64,000 nucleotides of DNA from Desulfobaculum sp044987625 (GTDB lineage Bacteria; Desulfobacterota; Desulfovibrionia; Desulfovibrionales; Desulfovibrionaceae): the NCBI RefSeq assembly GCF_044987625.1, contig NZ_JBJDSB010000006.1, positions 62,001-126,000 on the forward strand. Reading direction: 5' to 3'. A model generated the notes under the pieces. It searched no databases. It was given only the letters and a program-made list of their open reading frames with translations, and was not told the origin of the DNA. Below, in pieces: positions 19,134 to 28,541 of the stretch; position 1 is the first letter of the stretch, and the number at the start of each line of letters is the position of its first letter. The position numbers and the translations under genes are program-made.

Positions 19134-20107
19134 GATTCAACGCCGCGTTCCGCCTTGAATACGACATGACAACCCGCCCCATGAGCGAGGGCTATCCCCT
19201 TACAGCCTCGGCCCTATGGGGCATCACCCCGGAGGGGAACGGACCGTGCTACCGCGTGGAGGAAGGCGTCCTCCAGCGCTTCTACCCCGGCCTAGGCTGG
19301 CAGGTGAACCCGGCCTATGTGGCGTGGTGGGGCCTGTGCAACCTCGACGGCGCAGCCGATGACCCGGCAAAGCGCGCCCGCGTCTGCGCCGCGGCGGATT
19401 GGCTGTGGCACAACGCTCACGACCACGGCGCCTTTTCCGCATGGCACTATACGTTTCCGTGGATCCACGGCGGGCACCAGCTCAGCGCGCCATGGGCCAG
19501 CGCCCTTGCGCAGGGCCTTGGCGCCAGCCTGCTTCTGCGGGTCGGACGCCTTGAGGAGCGCGAAGAATGGCGCGGCCTCGCCTTCCGTGTGCTGGAGGCC
19601 TTCCGCCACGACATCGGCTCCGGCGGTCTGCGCACATGGCTGGGCGGCGGGCCGTTTTATGAGGAGTATCCCACCTCGCCCCCGACGTATGTTCTGGATG
19701 GATTTTTGTTTGCGGCCATTGCCTGCGCGGACCTGAAGGCCGAAACGGGCGACGGCTCGCTGCTCTCCGGCGCGGTGGATACGCTGGAAAGCGCCCTCAT
19801 CGTCTGGGACTGGAACGGCTGCTGGAGCCGCTACGGCGCGCACGGGCCGCTGTGCTCGCTGGAATACCACCACCTCAACATTGCCCTGCTCACGGCCCTT
19901 GCCGATGTGCGCCCAAGCCCGGTGCTGCGGCAAACCGTAACCCGGTGGACGCGCTTTCGCGCGTCCTGCCCCATGCGGATGCGCATCCTTGCCGCGTACT
20001 ATGCGTCCAATGTCCGCTACACCCTTGGGCCGGGCGGCGGGCTGACGGCCTTTGCCGCGCGCAAAGCCCGCGAATGCACGGCCAAACCCCACGGAGACAG
20101 CGCATGA
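19124..20107 (+). CDS. D-glucuronyl C5-epimerase-like protein
   Basis: A 327-residue protein matching the C-terminal domain of glucuronyl C5-epimerases, an (alpha/alpha) barrel. The motifs are PWASALAQGLGASLLLRV (residues 123-140) and EEYPTSPPTYVLDGFLF (180-196), the latter containing the catalytic-region tyrosine. The animal enzyme converts D-glucuronate to L-iduronate in the polymer during heparan sulfate synthesis; bacterial relatives act in exopolysaccharide loci, mostly uncharacterised. There is no signal peptide, so the domain would act in the cytoplasm. GGAGGA precedes the ATG; the gene overlaps the glycosyltransferase before it and the radical SAM gene after it (ATGA). Alternative: a structurally related barrel with another uronate substrate. 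Confidence 0.75.
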   Translation: MLLGFNAAFRLEYDMTTRPMSEGYPLTASALWGITPEGNGPCYRVEEGVLQRFYPGLGWQVNPAYVAWWGLCNLDGAADDPAKRARVCAAADWLWHNAHDHGAFSAWHYTFPWIHGGHQLSAPWASALAQGLGASLLLRVGRLEEREEWRGLAFRVLEAFRHDIGSGGLRTWLGGGPFYEEYPTSPPTYVLDGFLFAAIACADLKAETGDGSLLSGAVDTLESALIVWDWNGCWSRYGAHGPLCSLEYHHLNIALLTALADVRPSPVLRQTVTRWTRFRASCPMRMRILAAYYASNVRYTLGPGGGLTAFAARKARECTAKPHGDSA

Positions 20108-21252
20108 ACACCCAGCAGATGCTGCGCCTTGCCCGCACGGCATGGAATGATCCGCCGCTGGCCTCGCGCGCGCTCAAAAGCCGCACCGCCAGCATGCGCT
20201 ACCACGTGCCCGGCCTGCTCACCGCGCCGCCGCCTGCGGTGGTGTACGTGGCGGTGAACTCCCGGTGCAATCTGCGCTGCCGCATGTGCGACGTGGGCCT
20301 TGGCGAAGCCGCCACCCCGTTTCATGATAAGCTGGCCGGTCCCGGACGGGATATGACCGTGGATGAATTCCGCGCCCTTGTGGACTCCACGGCGGACTTT
20401 GCCCCGCTTGTTTCCATCACCTCCACGGAGCCGCTGCTGTGGCCGGGGCTGTGGGACGCTCTGGAGCACACCGCGCGGCGCGACATGCACGCCGCCCTCA
20501 CCACCAACGGCGCGCTGCTGCCCCGCATGGGCCGCGACCTTGTGCGCGCTGGCCTGCGCAGCCTGAGCGTGTCCCTGGACGGCCCGCCCCGCATCCACAA
20601 CGCCATGCGCGGGGTGCCCAATTCCTTCCAAAACGCCGTGGAAGGCCTTGCCGCCGTGCAGGAGGAAAAGGCCCGCCTCGGGCGCGCCATGCCTACCATC
20701 ACCATCAATTGCACCATCACTCCGGAGAACCACGCCTCCATCGCACAGTTGATGCCCCTGCTGGCGGACATCGCCCCGGACCTTGTCATCTACTCGCACA
20801 TGAATTTTGTCACCGAGGCGCTGTCCGCGGCGCACAACACGCTGTTTTCGCACATTGGGCCCAGCCGCCCCATGTGCGTTGCTGGCATGGACCCTGCGGC
20901 GGTGGACCCGGCCGTCCTTACGGAGCAGTTTCAGCGCATTCTTGCCGCGCCCATGGGAACGCCGTTCCTCATCACGCCGCATGTGGTGACGCGGGAGGAC
21001 ATCGCCGCCTATTACGGTGAACCGTTCACCCCCTTTGGGCACCGCACCTGCTATGTCCCATGGAAATACGCGCAGGTGCTGGCCGACGGACGCCTGACCG
21101 TGCTCACCCGCTGCTTTGACGTAAGCTTTGGCAATGTGTTTGAAACGCCGCTGCCCCGGCTGTGGAATGGGGACGCCATGCGCGCCTTCCGCGCCGCCCT
21201 CAAGGAGCACGGGCACTTTCCGGCCTGCATGCGCTGCTGTGGGATGTTTTAA
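20104..21252 (+). CDS. Radical SAM/SPASM protein
   Basis: A 382-residue radical SAM enzyme. The CNLRCRMC motif (CxxxCxxC) holds the SAM-binding 4Fe-4S cluster. The core barrel includes SITSTEPLLWPGLWDAL and LRSLSVSLDGPPRIHNAMRG. A C-terminal SPASM-like domain has cysteines in CYVPWKYAQVLADGRLTVLTRC and the closing CMRCCGMF, likely for auxiliary clusters. SPASM enzymes modify peptides and sugars; in glycan loci they may oxidise, epimerise or deoxygenate sugars. ATG 20104 has GGAGA upstream and overlaps the epimerase stop by 4 bp. Confidence 0.88.
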   Translation: MNTQQMLRLARTAWNDPPLASRALKSRTASMRYHVPGLLTAPPPAVVYVAVNSRCNLRCRMCDVGLGEAATPFHDKLAGPGRDMTVDEFRALVDSTADFAPLVSITSTEPLLWPGLWDALEHTARRDMHAALTTNGALLPRMGRDLVRAGLRSLSVSLDGPPRIHNAMRGVPNSFQNAVEGLAAVQEEKARLGRAMPTITINCTITPENHASIAQLMPLLADIAPDLVIYSHMNFVTEALSAAHNTLFSHIGPSRPMCVAGMDPAAVDPAVLTEQFQRILAAPMGTPFLITPHVVTREDIAAYYGEPFTPFGHRTCYVPWKYAQVLADGRLTVLTRCFDVSFGNVFETPLPRLWNGDAMRAFRAALKEHGHFPACMRCCGMF

Positions 21253-21254
21253 CC

Positions 21255-23045
21255 ATGTGCGGCATTGCAGGACATCTGGGAACGCACCGCCCAACCGAAG
21301 CCACCCTGCGCGAGGCCCTCGCGTCCATTGCCCACCGCGGGCCGGACGCCGAGGGCACATGGTTCGGCGAAGACATTGCCCTTGGGCACCGCCGTCTTGC
21401 CGTCCTTGACCTGACGGACGCCGGACGCCAGCCCATGCGCCGGGGCGCCCTGACGCTCACCTTCAACGGCGAAATCTACAACTACATTGAACTGCGCGAC
21501 GAACTACGCGCCCTTGGCTACCGCTTCCACTCCCGCACGGATACGGAGGTGCTCCTTACGGCCTACGCCCACTGGGGGGAGGCCTGCCTCACGCGCCTGA
21601 ACGGCATGTTTGCCTTTGCCGTATGGGACGAGGAGCACCGCACCCTGTTTTGCGCACGCGACAGGCTGGGCATAAAGCCCTTCCTCTACGCCGCCACGGA
21701 TACGGACTTCATCTTCGCCAGCGAGGCCAAAACCGTGCTGCGGCTCTTGGGCGCGCCCGTGCCGCCGGATACCTCGGAAATTGCGGCGTGGCTGACCAAC
21801 GGCTATTCCCGCTCGGACCGCACATGGTTTCAAGGCATCCTCAAGCTGCCGCCCGCCCACTGCCTGACGGTACGCCTGACTGGCGGCCGCGTGCGCCAGC
21901 ATCTTGCCCGCTGGTGGTCCCTGCCAGACGCCGCGGAGGCCCGCGTGGACCCGGCGGAAGTCCGCCGCCTGCTGGATGCCTCGGTCCGCCTGCGCCTGCG
22001 CAGTGACGTGCCTGTGGGCTTTCACCTCTCGGGGGGCATCGACTCCAGCTCCATCGTGGCCCTTGCCGCCCATGCGGGACATACGCCCGTGACGTTTTCC
22101 GGCTACTTTGAAAACGCACCGCGCTATGACGAGCGCCCCCACATCACCGAAATGCAGCGCGCCTACGGTCTGCGCCACTATCAAACGGTCATCTCGCCCG
22201 AGGGCTTCAAGCACGGCATCACGGAGATGCTGCGCCTTATGGACTACCCGGAGGCCGGCCCCGGCGCGTATAACCAATTCGTCCTCAACCGCCTGATGCG
22301 CGAGAAAGGCATTGTCGTCTCCATTGGTGGACAGGGCGGAGATGAACTCTTTGGCGGCTACTGGCACCACGTCACCGCGCACCTGCGCCATCTGCTGCGC
22401 GTACGCAGCCTTGGCCCCCTCGCGCGCGACCTTGCCCTGCTGCTGGCCAGCCCGGTCTTTTTGGGCGAGGCCCTGCGCGCCCTGCGCCGCCGCACTCTGC
22501 CCGGCGCGCCCAGCCTGCTGGCGGAGGACCTGCACATCCCCCGGCCCGACGCGCCCCCACGCCGCGCCACCATCGGCGAGCGCCTGCGCGATGACGTGCA
22601 GCACTACCTCCCCGCGCTCCTGCATGTGGAGGACCGCACCAGCATGGCGTGGTCCATTGAGTCGCGGGTGCCGTTTCTGGACCATACGTTGGTGGAGTAT
22701 GTGTTTTCCTGCTCGGCCACCAGCCACATCCACGGCGCGCGGCTCAAGGCCAGCCTGCGCCGGGCCATGAAGGCCCTCGTGCCGCCGGCCATTTTGCACC
22801 GCAAGGACAAACGGGGCTTTAATGCCCCACTTGGGGAATGGTTTGCTGGGCCGCTGAAGGGATGGACCAGTCAGACGCTGCTTGGGGATGGGGCCCTTGC
22901 CCCGCAGACAATTCTGTCCCGGCCTGCTCTGGAGGAAATGCTGCGTCAACATGCCCTGCCGGATCGGGACCTGTCCGACGCGCTGTGGAAGGCCCTCGCC
23001 ATTGAGACGTGGCTGAATATCTACCGTCCACGCCTGCTGCTGTAG
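21255..23045 (+). CDS. asnB: Asparagine synthetase (glutamine-hydrolysing), second copy
   Basis: A 596-residue AsnB homologue, the second in the locus. MCGIAG supplies Cys2; the amidotransferase motifs RRLAVLDLTDAGRQPM and NGEIYNYIEL are intact. The PP-loop LSGGIDSSSIV is near residue 258, and ESRVPFLDHTLVEY in the synthetase domain is conserved. Two copies close together in one glycan locus suggest amidation of carboxylated sugars or other acceptors. It ends the plus-strand block. Its last 227 bp also lie opposite the coding end of the convergent membrane protein gene, an unusual arrangement. Confidence 0.9.
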   Translation: MCGIAGHLGTHRPTEATLREALASIAHRGPDAEGTWFGEDIALGHRRLAVLDLTDAGRQPMRRGALTLTFNGEIYNYIELRDELRALGYRFHSRTDTEVLLTAYAHWGEACLTRLNGMFAFAVWDEEHRTLFCARDRLGIKPFLYAATDTDFIFASEAKTVLRLLGAPVPPDTSEIAAWLTNGYSRSDRTWFQGILKLPPAHCLTVRLTGGRVRQHLARWWSLPDAAEARVDPAEVRRLLDASVRLRLRSDVPVGFHLSGGIDSSSIVALAAHAGHTPVTFSGYFENAPRYDERPHITEMQRAYGLRHYQTVISPEGFKHGITEMLRLMDYPEAGPGAYNQFVLNRLMREKGIVVSIGGQGGDELFGGYWHHVTAHLRHLLRVRSLGPLARDLALLLASPVFLGEALRALRRRTLPGAPSLLAEDLHIPRPDAPPRRATIGERLRDDVQHYLPALLHVEDRTSMAWSIESRVPFLDHTLVEYVFSCSATSHIHGARLKASLRRAMKALVPPAILHRKDKRGFNAPLGEWFAGPLKGWTSQTLLGDGALAPQTILSRPALEEMLRQHALPDRDLSDALWKALAIETWLNIYRPRLLL

Positions 23046-24747
23046 CTGTGGCAGGGGACTGCGGCGCGACGGCCTCGTCCGGAATCTCTCCGCCCCGGTC
23101 ATCCTTATCTGCATCATCTTCTTCTGGGGCATCCTCTTGCGGAAGCGCCGCATCGGGGAGAGCTTCCCCTGCGCCGTCCTCGTCCCGCACCTCAAAGACG
23201 CCCGCCCAAATATTCGCCGCGGCCTTGTACTTGGTCAGCCGGTAGCCCTTACGCTGCAGCAGTTCCACATACGCGCCATAGGTCGTGCCCACCGCCCCGC
23301 GCGAGGGAACAAGCAGCACCACCTGCTCCGGGTCTGTGGCGATATAGGCCGCCACCTCGGCGTCCGGTTCGTCCTCGCCATAGCGCGCGCCCCAGCCAAG
23401 GGGCAGACCCGTGCGCACAAGCTCCGGCGCACGTTGCATGAGCACCGGCTTTTGGAACGCGGCGTACAGCACCGGCCGAAAGCCCGACTTTTGCACCACA
23501 CGCACCACGGAACGATTCGCATCCCGCGTGCGGGTCAGGCTCTCGTAATTCTGCTTGATGAGGTACAGCCCGGCCACGGCAACCAGCACGCACAGCGCTC
23601 CGGCCATGTGGCGCGACATATCCGGCTGCATGCGCTGCACAGGGGAAAACGTTGTCGCAAGGGCCAAAAACATGGGCAGCAGCATGGCGTCGGCGTAGCG
23701 CAGGTTGCCGTAGGGGAACTCCCCCACCAGCCCGCCACACGCGATGGCCGCGCCATACACCACAAGGTACAGCCACACAAAGCCCGCCCGGGGCGTCAGC
23801 CGCCCGCGCCGCCAGCGCGACAGGGCCACGGCAAAAGCCGCCCCCATACACGTGCCCGCCAATATCTTCAGCACAAACAGCCCGCCGCGCATGGTCATCA
23901 CGCCGTCCACACTCTGGCGGAAGGCTTGGAGCACCATAATCAGCCCCCCATGCACCACAAAGCGCACCGCCCCAAGCACGCCGCCATCCCCAAAGCCTGA
24001 GGAGGCAAAAAAATACGCGCGCATATCCGGGCGGCTCTCGTACCCAAGGTTGGTAAAGGGAAAGGCCAACTGCACCGCGCCCACAGCCGCAGGCAAAACC
24101 AGCACCGGCCACATGCCGCCCACAAGAGCAAGGACGCCGCGCACGCTGCGGGTTCCGGCGTCGCGCCACAGGCGCATCAGCCCAGCGCAGGTCATGCCCA
24201 CCGCAACGGGAACAACAATGGTCAGGTTGCAAAAGATGCCGAGCAGCGCAAAGACAGCGCCGTGCCCCACCCTTTCCGCGCGGGAGAAGCCGCGCTCGGA
24301 GAGGCGCAGAAAGACAAAGAACAGCCAGCACCCCACCCCAAAACTGACGCCGTAGGTGATGACGGGAAACCGCGCCAAATGCAGGGCGTGGGTGGCAAAG
24401 GCCATAATGCCAAGAACCACGGCGTGCAGTTCAAAGCGCCCCGGCCACGCTCTGGCAAGGCCAAGCCGCACGCCAAGCAGCGTCACCACGGCCACCACCA
24501 AAGCCGGGAGCACGTAGCACCACAGCTCACCGCCAATCAGGCGGTGCACCACCCAGTAGTACAGACGGGCCGTCATAATGTACGCGCCGCCGCTGGCGTA
24601 CTCCGCAAACGGGCCATCCACGCCGCGCATGAGGGCGTAGGCGTCGTAGCTGAACATATCCGCATGCAACTGCACCAGCCGCGCCCCAACCCCAACGCCA
24701 AGGATGGCCGCCACAGCCCACGGCCACAGGCCGCCCGGCGCGCGCAC
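22819..24747 (-). CDS. Polytopic membrane protein, GT-C-like, with C-terminal overrun
   Basis: A 642-residue protein. The N-terminal 420 residues carry about ten membrane segments, beginning WPWAVAAILGVGVGARLVQL, with a large outside loop containing YDAYALMRGVDG. This is the GT-C/PMT-like plan. A soluble region follows, then an acidic tail (EDAPEEDDADKDDRG near residue 525), then about 75 residues encoded opposite the 3' end of asnB. That last part has no family resemblance and looks like read-through beyond a lost stop. The start is GTG 24747, forming TAGTG with the stop of the previous gene. It is the last gene of the long minus operon. Confidence 0.7.
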   Translation of the reverse strand: MRAPGGLWPWAVAAILGVGVGARLVQLHADMFSYDAYALMRGVDGPFAEYASGGAYIMTARLYYWVVHRLIGGELWCYVLPALVVAVVTLLGVRLGLARAWPGRFELHAVVLGIMAFATHALHLARFPVITYGVSFGVGCWLFFVFLRLSERGFSRAERVGHGAVFALLGIFCNLTIVVPVAVGMTCAGLMRLWRDAGTRSVRGVLALVGGMWPVLVLPAAVGAVQLAFPFTNLGYESRPDMRAYFFASSGFGDGGVLGAVRFVVHGGLIMVLQAFRQSVDGVMTMRGGLFVLKILAGTCMGAAFAVALSRWRRGRLTPRAGFVWLYLVVYGAAIACGGLVGEFPYGNLRYADAMLLPMFLALATTFSPVQRMQPDMSRHMAGALCVLVAVAGLYLIKQNYESLTRTRDANRSVVRVVQKSGFRPVLYAAFQKPVLMQRAPELVRTGLPLGWGARYGEDEPDAEVAAYIATDPEQVVLLVPSRGAVGTTYGAYVELLQRKGYRLTKYKAAANIWAGVFEVRDEDGAGEALPDAALPQEDAPEEDDADKDDRGGEIPDEAVAPQSPATATAAGVDGRYSATSQWRGPSTARRTGPDPAGHVDAAFPPEQAGTELSAGQGPHPQAASDWSIPSAAQQTIPQVGH

Positions 24748-26507
24748 TACGGCCCCCCGTACCCGCGCGGCGACACCCGCACGGCAAACACATAGAGCGG
24801 CGTACTGGGCGCATGGCTGTAGCTGTAGCGCACGCCGCGAAGCTCCGGCTCAATGGCCGCCGTGGTAAACACCAGCCGCGCGTCCACACGCGCGCGCTCG
24901 CCAAGGCGCGTCACCCGTCCGCGCTCCACACCGTCAAGGAGCGCACGCTCCAATCCGGGCAGGCCCACCGGTTCCAGCCACGATGTGGTCCCGGCTTCAC
25001 TGACCACCACATGCCGCACCCCATACCGGAACCGGAACACGCCAAGCACGTCCTCCTCATGCTCCGGGGGCACGGCGTCCCACAGATACATCATCCGCCG
25101 CCCGTCGCCGTCGAACAGCGCCAGCATGGGATCAAACACCAGCACGTTGCCGATGTCCTCACGGCTGAGCATCCCTTCAAGGGATTCCAGATGCTGACGG
25201 CGCACCGCGTTCTGGCGGAGGTTCTCCGCGTCCCACGGTGCCGGGGTCGTCATACCGCGAAAGCCATCCATCAGCCCAGAGGTCCCCAGATACTGTCCAC
25301 GGTAGCCAATGTCGCTGGCGGAATGCACCACGCTGAGCATGGCAAGGGCCGCGCAGGCCAACGCAAAGCGCACCAAGCCCGGCGCGCCGCTGCGCAAAAG
25401 CGCCATAAACAGCGGCGGCACAACGGCGGTGAGGAGCATGGTCTCGTAGGTGAAGCGCGGATGCGGCAGGGCGTGGGCCGCAGCGGCCACGGCAAGGGGC
25501 CACAGCAGGCACAAAAGAACGGTTTCCGCGCGCCAGACGGTGGACGCCTTGGCGTCGCGCGGGGTGATGCGCAGGCCAAGGAGCATTATGGCGCAGACCA
25601 TGCTTGTCGCCATCATATCCGCGGCCTTGCCCTGCCAGCTACTGCGCAGGTAGGCAAACGGACCCTTGGTGACCATATCCTGCAGCCGCGCCCACAGGTC
25701 CGCCACCAGCGCGCCAACACTCAGGCGTCCCGCGCCCTGCGTGGCGTCGAGATGCATCAGCCCCCTCGCCACCGCCCAAAAGAGCACGGCGCACACACCA
25801 GCCATGGCCGCGCAGGCAAACAGCAGTTGCCACCACTGGCGCACGTTGTGCCGCGCCAGCCACAACACCAGCAGGCACCCAAAGCCCGCCATGCCAAAGA
25901 GAAAAGGAATCTGATTCACATACAGCCCGGCAAGGGCCACACCGCCCGCCACAGCCACCCGCACCGCGCTACCGTCCGCCACACTCAGCCCGGCGCACAA
26001 AATGAACAGGCTCATCCAGAACAGCCCCGCCGCGTCATAGCGCGCCGCTGACCCCACATAGCAAAACGAGCGCAACATCACGAACATATACAGGCACGTC
26101 AGCACGCCCACGGCAAGGACGCCCCAATCCATGGGCCGCACCCGGCGCGGCATGGCCACCACCAGCGCGCACAGGCACAGGGCAAGGGACGCCGCGTTCA
26201 GGCCACGGGAAATGATGCGGGCGCGGGGGATGCGCTCAAGGGGCGGGGTATGCTCCATGACCAGCCCGTACAGATACTGCGTTATGGGCATCAGCACCGC
26301 CACGGGCAACAGGCGCGGCTCGCCGTCGGCGCGGTAGCCGTAGCTGGGGTGCCCGCGCTCGTAGCCCATGCGGGCCATGGTCATGGACATGGTCTCGTCG
26401 CCGGTGTTGGGGGTATCCACAGTGGGGACGTAGGCATAGAGCAGCGTCACCGCCACGGCCACGGCGCACAGCGCCGCGCAAAGCACCCGCTGCGTCCCGC
26501 GCGTCAT
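24747..26507 (-). CDS. Polytopic membrane protein, putative GT-C glycosyltransferase
   Basis: A 586-residue protein. A first transmembrane helix lies at about residues 8-26 (LCAALCAVAVAVTLLYAYV), and the following periplasmic loop carries TPNTGDETMSMTMAR, whose acidic pair resembles the metal/phosphate site of PMT-type lipid-linked transferases. At least nine more hydrophobic segments follow to about residue 420, then a 160-residue soluble tail. ATG 26507 has GGGAGG upstream; the longer frame to 26627 crosses the neighbouring gene. It shares TAGTG with the next gene, a similar membrane protein, so the two may be a pair. The sugar is unknown. Confidence 0.75.
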   Translation of the reverse strand: MTRGTQRVLCAALCAVAVAVTLLYAYVPTVDTPNTGDETMSMTMARMGYERGHPSYGYRADGEPRLLPVAVLMPITQYLYGLVMEHTPPLERIPRARIISRGLNAASLALCLCALVVAMPRRVRPMDWGVLAVGVLTCLYMFVMLRSFCYVGSAARYDAAGLFWMSLFILCAGLSVADGSAVRVAVAGGVALAGLYVNQIPFLFGMAGFGCLLVLWLARHNVRQWWQLLFACAAMAGVCAVLFWAVARGLMHLDATQGAGRLSVGALVADLWARLQDMVTKGPFAYLRSSWQGKAADMMATSMVCAIMLLGLRITPRDAKASTVWRAETVLLCLLWPLAVAAAAHALPHPRFTYETMLLTAVVPPLFMALLRSGAPGLVRFALACAALAMLSVVHSASDIGYRGQYLGTSGLMDGFRGMTTPAPWDAENLRQNAVRRQHLESLEGMLSREDIGNVLVFDPMLALFDGDGRRMMYLWDAVPPEHEEDVLGVFRFRYGVRHVVVSEAGTTSWLEPVGLPGLERALLDGVERGRVTRLGERARVDARLVFTTAAIEPELRGVRYSYSHAPSTPLYVFAVRVSPRGYGGP

Positions 26508-26607
26508 GACCACCTCCCAAGAGAGCGAGCGCCCCTCAACCACGGAGCGCCAAAAGGCCGGGAACCCGCGCCACATATGGGCGCATAACCAATTCCTGCA
26601 CGCCGCA

Positions 26608-27366
26608 TCATCGCCGTTTCTCCCCATGGCAACACAGGGTCAGACCAACGGGAACCCGCCAGCCACGCCGCACCACCTGCCGCTCCGCCGCCATAGCGGC
26701 GGAAAACACCCACTCCACAACGCGTGGTGGATGCGCAATCTCCGCCGTGGTTGCGCCCCCGCCGCCACCGCCCCGCAGGCGCTCCCACGCGGCAAGCAGC
26801 ATCGCCGGGGGCAGGCCAAGGGCGTTGAAACAGGTTCCCTGTACACCAACAAACCCCGCGTGGCGCATCATGGCCTCCACCCCGCCGGGAGAGAACCGCC
26901 GCGCGCCAAGGCCCGCCGCATCATGTCCGCGCATCAGCCATGAGTACGCCGGTTCCGTGAGCAGCAGCAGACCGCCGGGACGCAGCACCTCGTGCACCTG
27001 CTCCAGCACATCCTGCGGCGAGGGCACCCACTGGTGGTAGAGCACATTAAACAGCGTCACCACGTCAAAGCTCTCGGCCCGAAAGAGCCGGGACAGATGC
27101 AGGGCGTCTCCGCACACCAACGCGGCGCGTGGGTGCTTGGCGCGGGCGTGGGTCAGGGCGTAGCGGGACCGGTCCAACCCCACCACAGCGTCACAAAAAT
27201 CCGCCAGCAAGGGGAGATGGCCGCCGGTGCCGCAGCCAATATCCAGCGCCAACGTGCCGCCAGCCTTGCAGCTCCGCAGCACATCGCTCACCAGAGCGCG
27301 GCGGGCGGTGAACCACCAGTGCGTGTCCTCCACTTCCGCAAGCTGGTCGTAGAGCGGCGTTCTCAT
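26608..27366 (-). CDS. Class I SAM-dependent methyltransferase
   Basis: A 252-residue methyltransferase of the UbiE/COQ5 (Methyltransf_11) type. Motif I is TLALDIGCGTGGHLPLL; the acidic residue after strand 2 is VVGLDRSRYAL; motif IV is FDVVTLFNVLYHQWVP; and LRPGGLLLLTEPAYSWLM follows. The N-terminal HWWFTARRALV is common among glycan-locus methyltransferases. The acceptor is unknown. It overlaps the deacetylase gene by 4 bp (ATGA). A 100-bp gap separates it from the next gene. Confidence 0.88.
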   Translation of the reverse strand: MRTPLYDQLAEVEDTHWWFTARRALVSDVLRSCKAGGTLALDIGCGTGGHLPLLADFCDAVVGLDRSRYALTHARAKHPRAALVCGDALHLSRLFRAESFDVVTLFNVLYHQWVPSPQDVLEQVHEVLRPGGLLLLTEPAYSWLMRGHDAAGLGARRFSPGGVEAMMRHAGFVGVQGTCFNALGLPPAMLLAAWERLRGGGGGGATTAEIAHPPRVVEWVFSAAMAAERQVVRRGWRVPVGLTLCCHGEKRR

Positions 27367-28541
27367 GCGTCCTGCTCCTGGGGGAGAAGCTCACCGGGCA
27401 GGCGCGCCGTCCAGCCCGCGGCGGACAGCCGCGACAACAGTTCCGCATAGGCCGCGCGCACCTCTGCCCGCCCGCTGTAGTGCGGGTCCGGGTGCGTATT
27501 CACCACCACATGCCCACCAAGGCGGCCAAGGGCCTCCACCTTGGGCCACCACCACGCGGCAAGGGCGGCGGGCCGCACGCCCCCGTGTACAAGAGGCGCC
27601 TCAAAGGGCAGCGTACACGGCAGTTCCATCAGTCCGCCGCGCAGGGCGTAGGGGCGCACCTCGCCCACGCCGCCGCTCCCGCCGGGGCAGATGAAGTCGT
27701 TGTCCAGACAGGTCATGTCGTAGTCGAAAAATTCCCCCAGCACGTCAAACATGGCGTGCGTGCGGTACCAGCCCGGACCACGGTAGCCGCGCACCCCGTG
27801 GCGCCGCCGAAACTTCTCGTGCTCCAGCAGGGCATCGCGCAGCGCTTCGCGCGGCAGAAAGGCCTCGCCCATGTTGTGGGTCAGGCCGTGCTGGCCAATC
27901 TCGTGCCCGGCGGCGCGCAGGCGCTCCAGCATAATGTGGTCCACATCGTACTCGCCGGGGACCACGTTCCATATGGAATGCCACCCGTGCTCCTCCTCCA
28001 CGGCGGCAAGCTCTTGCGCGGCGGCGACGCCCTGCGCCGTGTCGCAGTCATGGGTCAGCACCACCACGGACGGGGCGCCCGGCGCGCCGCGCACAACGCG
28101 TAAAAGCAGGGCGCAGCCGGGATTCAACGGCGTTGCCGGATGCGCACTGCCCGCAGCCCTGCCGCGCACCGTCAGTATCGCCCCGGCGAGGGCGCTGCGC
28201 AGTGGCCCCGGCACGCGGTGGTAGTGGAACGGCAGCCGTGCGGCCAATGGACACGTATGCTCCGGGCGGTAGCGCTCCTCACGTATGACGCGCTCCCACC
28301 GCTCAAACTTGAAGCCGCAGACCACCTCCCCGTCCTGCATCCACACCAGCGGCGCGTCCCCATGGGGAAAGCGCCCCCACACCAGAACGTCCCGCTCGCC
28401 ATCCGGATGCAGGTCCGTCCGCATAAGGGACGCGGTAAAGGGCACTGTGGCGCGCAGCCCCTGCGGCCACAGCTGCTGGACGTCCCCGGCCGTGCCGGGC
28501 CGCAGTTCCACTGCCGTAAAGATGTCCCTAGGTGCCGCCAT
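27363..28541 (-). CDS. Polysaccharide deacetylase-like (NodB-fold) protein
   Basis: A 392-residue protein. Residues about 165-330 have the carbohydrate esterase 4 pattern: VVVLTHDCDTAQG holds the Asp pair of motif 1, and HEIGQHGLTHN gives the HxxxH-like metal site of motif 2. The N-terminal 160 residues (TAGDVQQLWPQ...) form a separate domain with no clear match. Such enzymes remove N- or O-acetyl groups from polymers or precursors. The ATG at 28541 has GGGGAGG upstream and overlaps the glycosyltransferase gene by 14 bp. Confidence 0.82.
   Translation of the reverse strand: MAAPRDIFTAVELRPGTAGDVQQLWPQGLRATVPFTASLMRTDLHPDGERDVLVWGRFPHGDAPLVWMQDGEVVCGFKFERWERVIREERYRPEHTCPLAARLPFHYHRVPGPLRSALAGAILTVRGRAAGSAHPATPLNPGCALLLRVVRGAPGAPSVVVLTHDCDTAQGVAAAQELAAVEEEHGWHSIWNVVPGEYDVDHIMLERLRAAGHEIGQHGLTHNMGEAFLPREALRDALLEHEKFRRRHGVRGYRGPGWYRTHAMFDVLGEFFDYDMTCLDNDFICPGGSGGVGEVRPYALRGGLMELPCTLPFEAPLVHGGVRPAALAAWWWPKVEALGRLGGHVVVNTHPDPHYSGRAEVRAAYAELLSRLSAAGWTARLPGELLPQEQDA

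Noticed and set aside
20017..21360. 447-codon open frame on the minus strand
   Set aside because: It overlaps two well-supported plus-strand genes (radical SAM and asnB) and is a composition effect.
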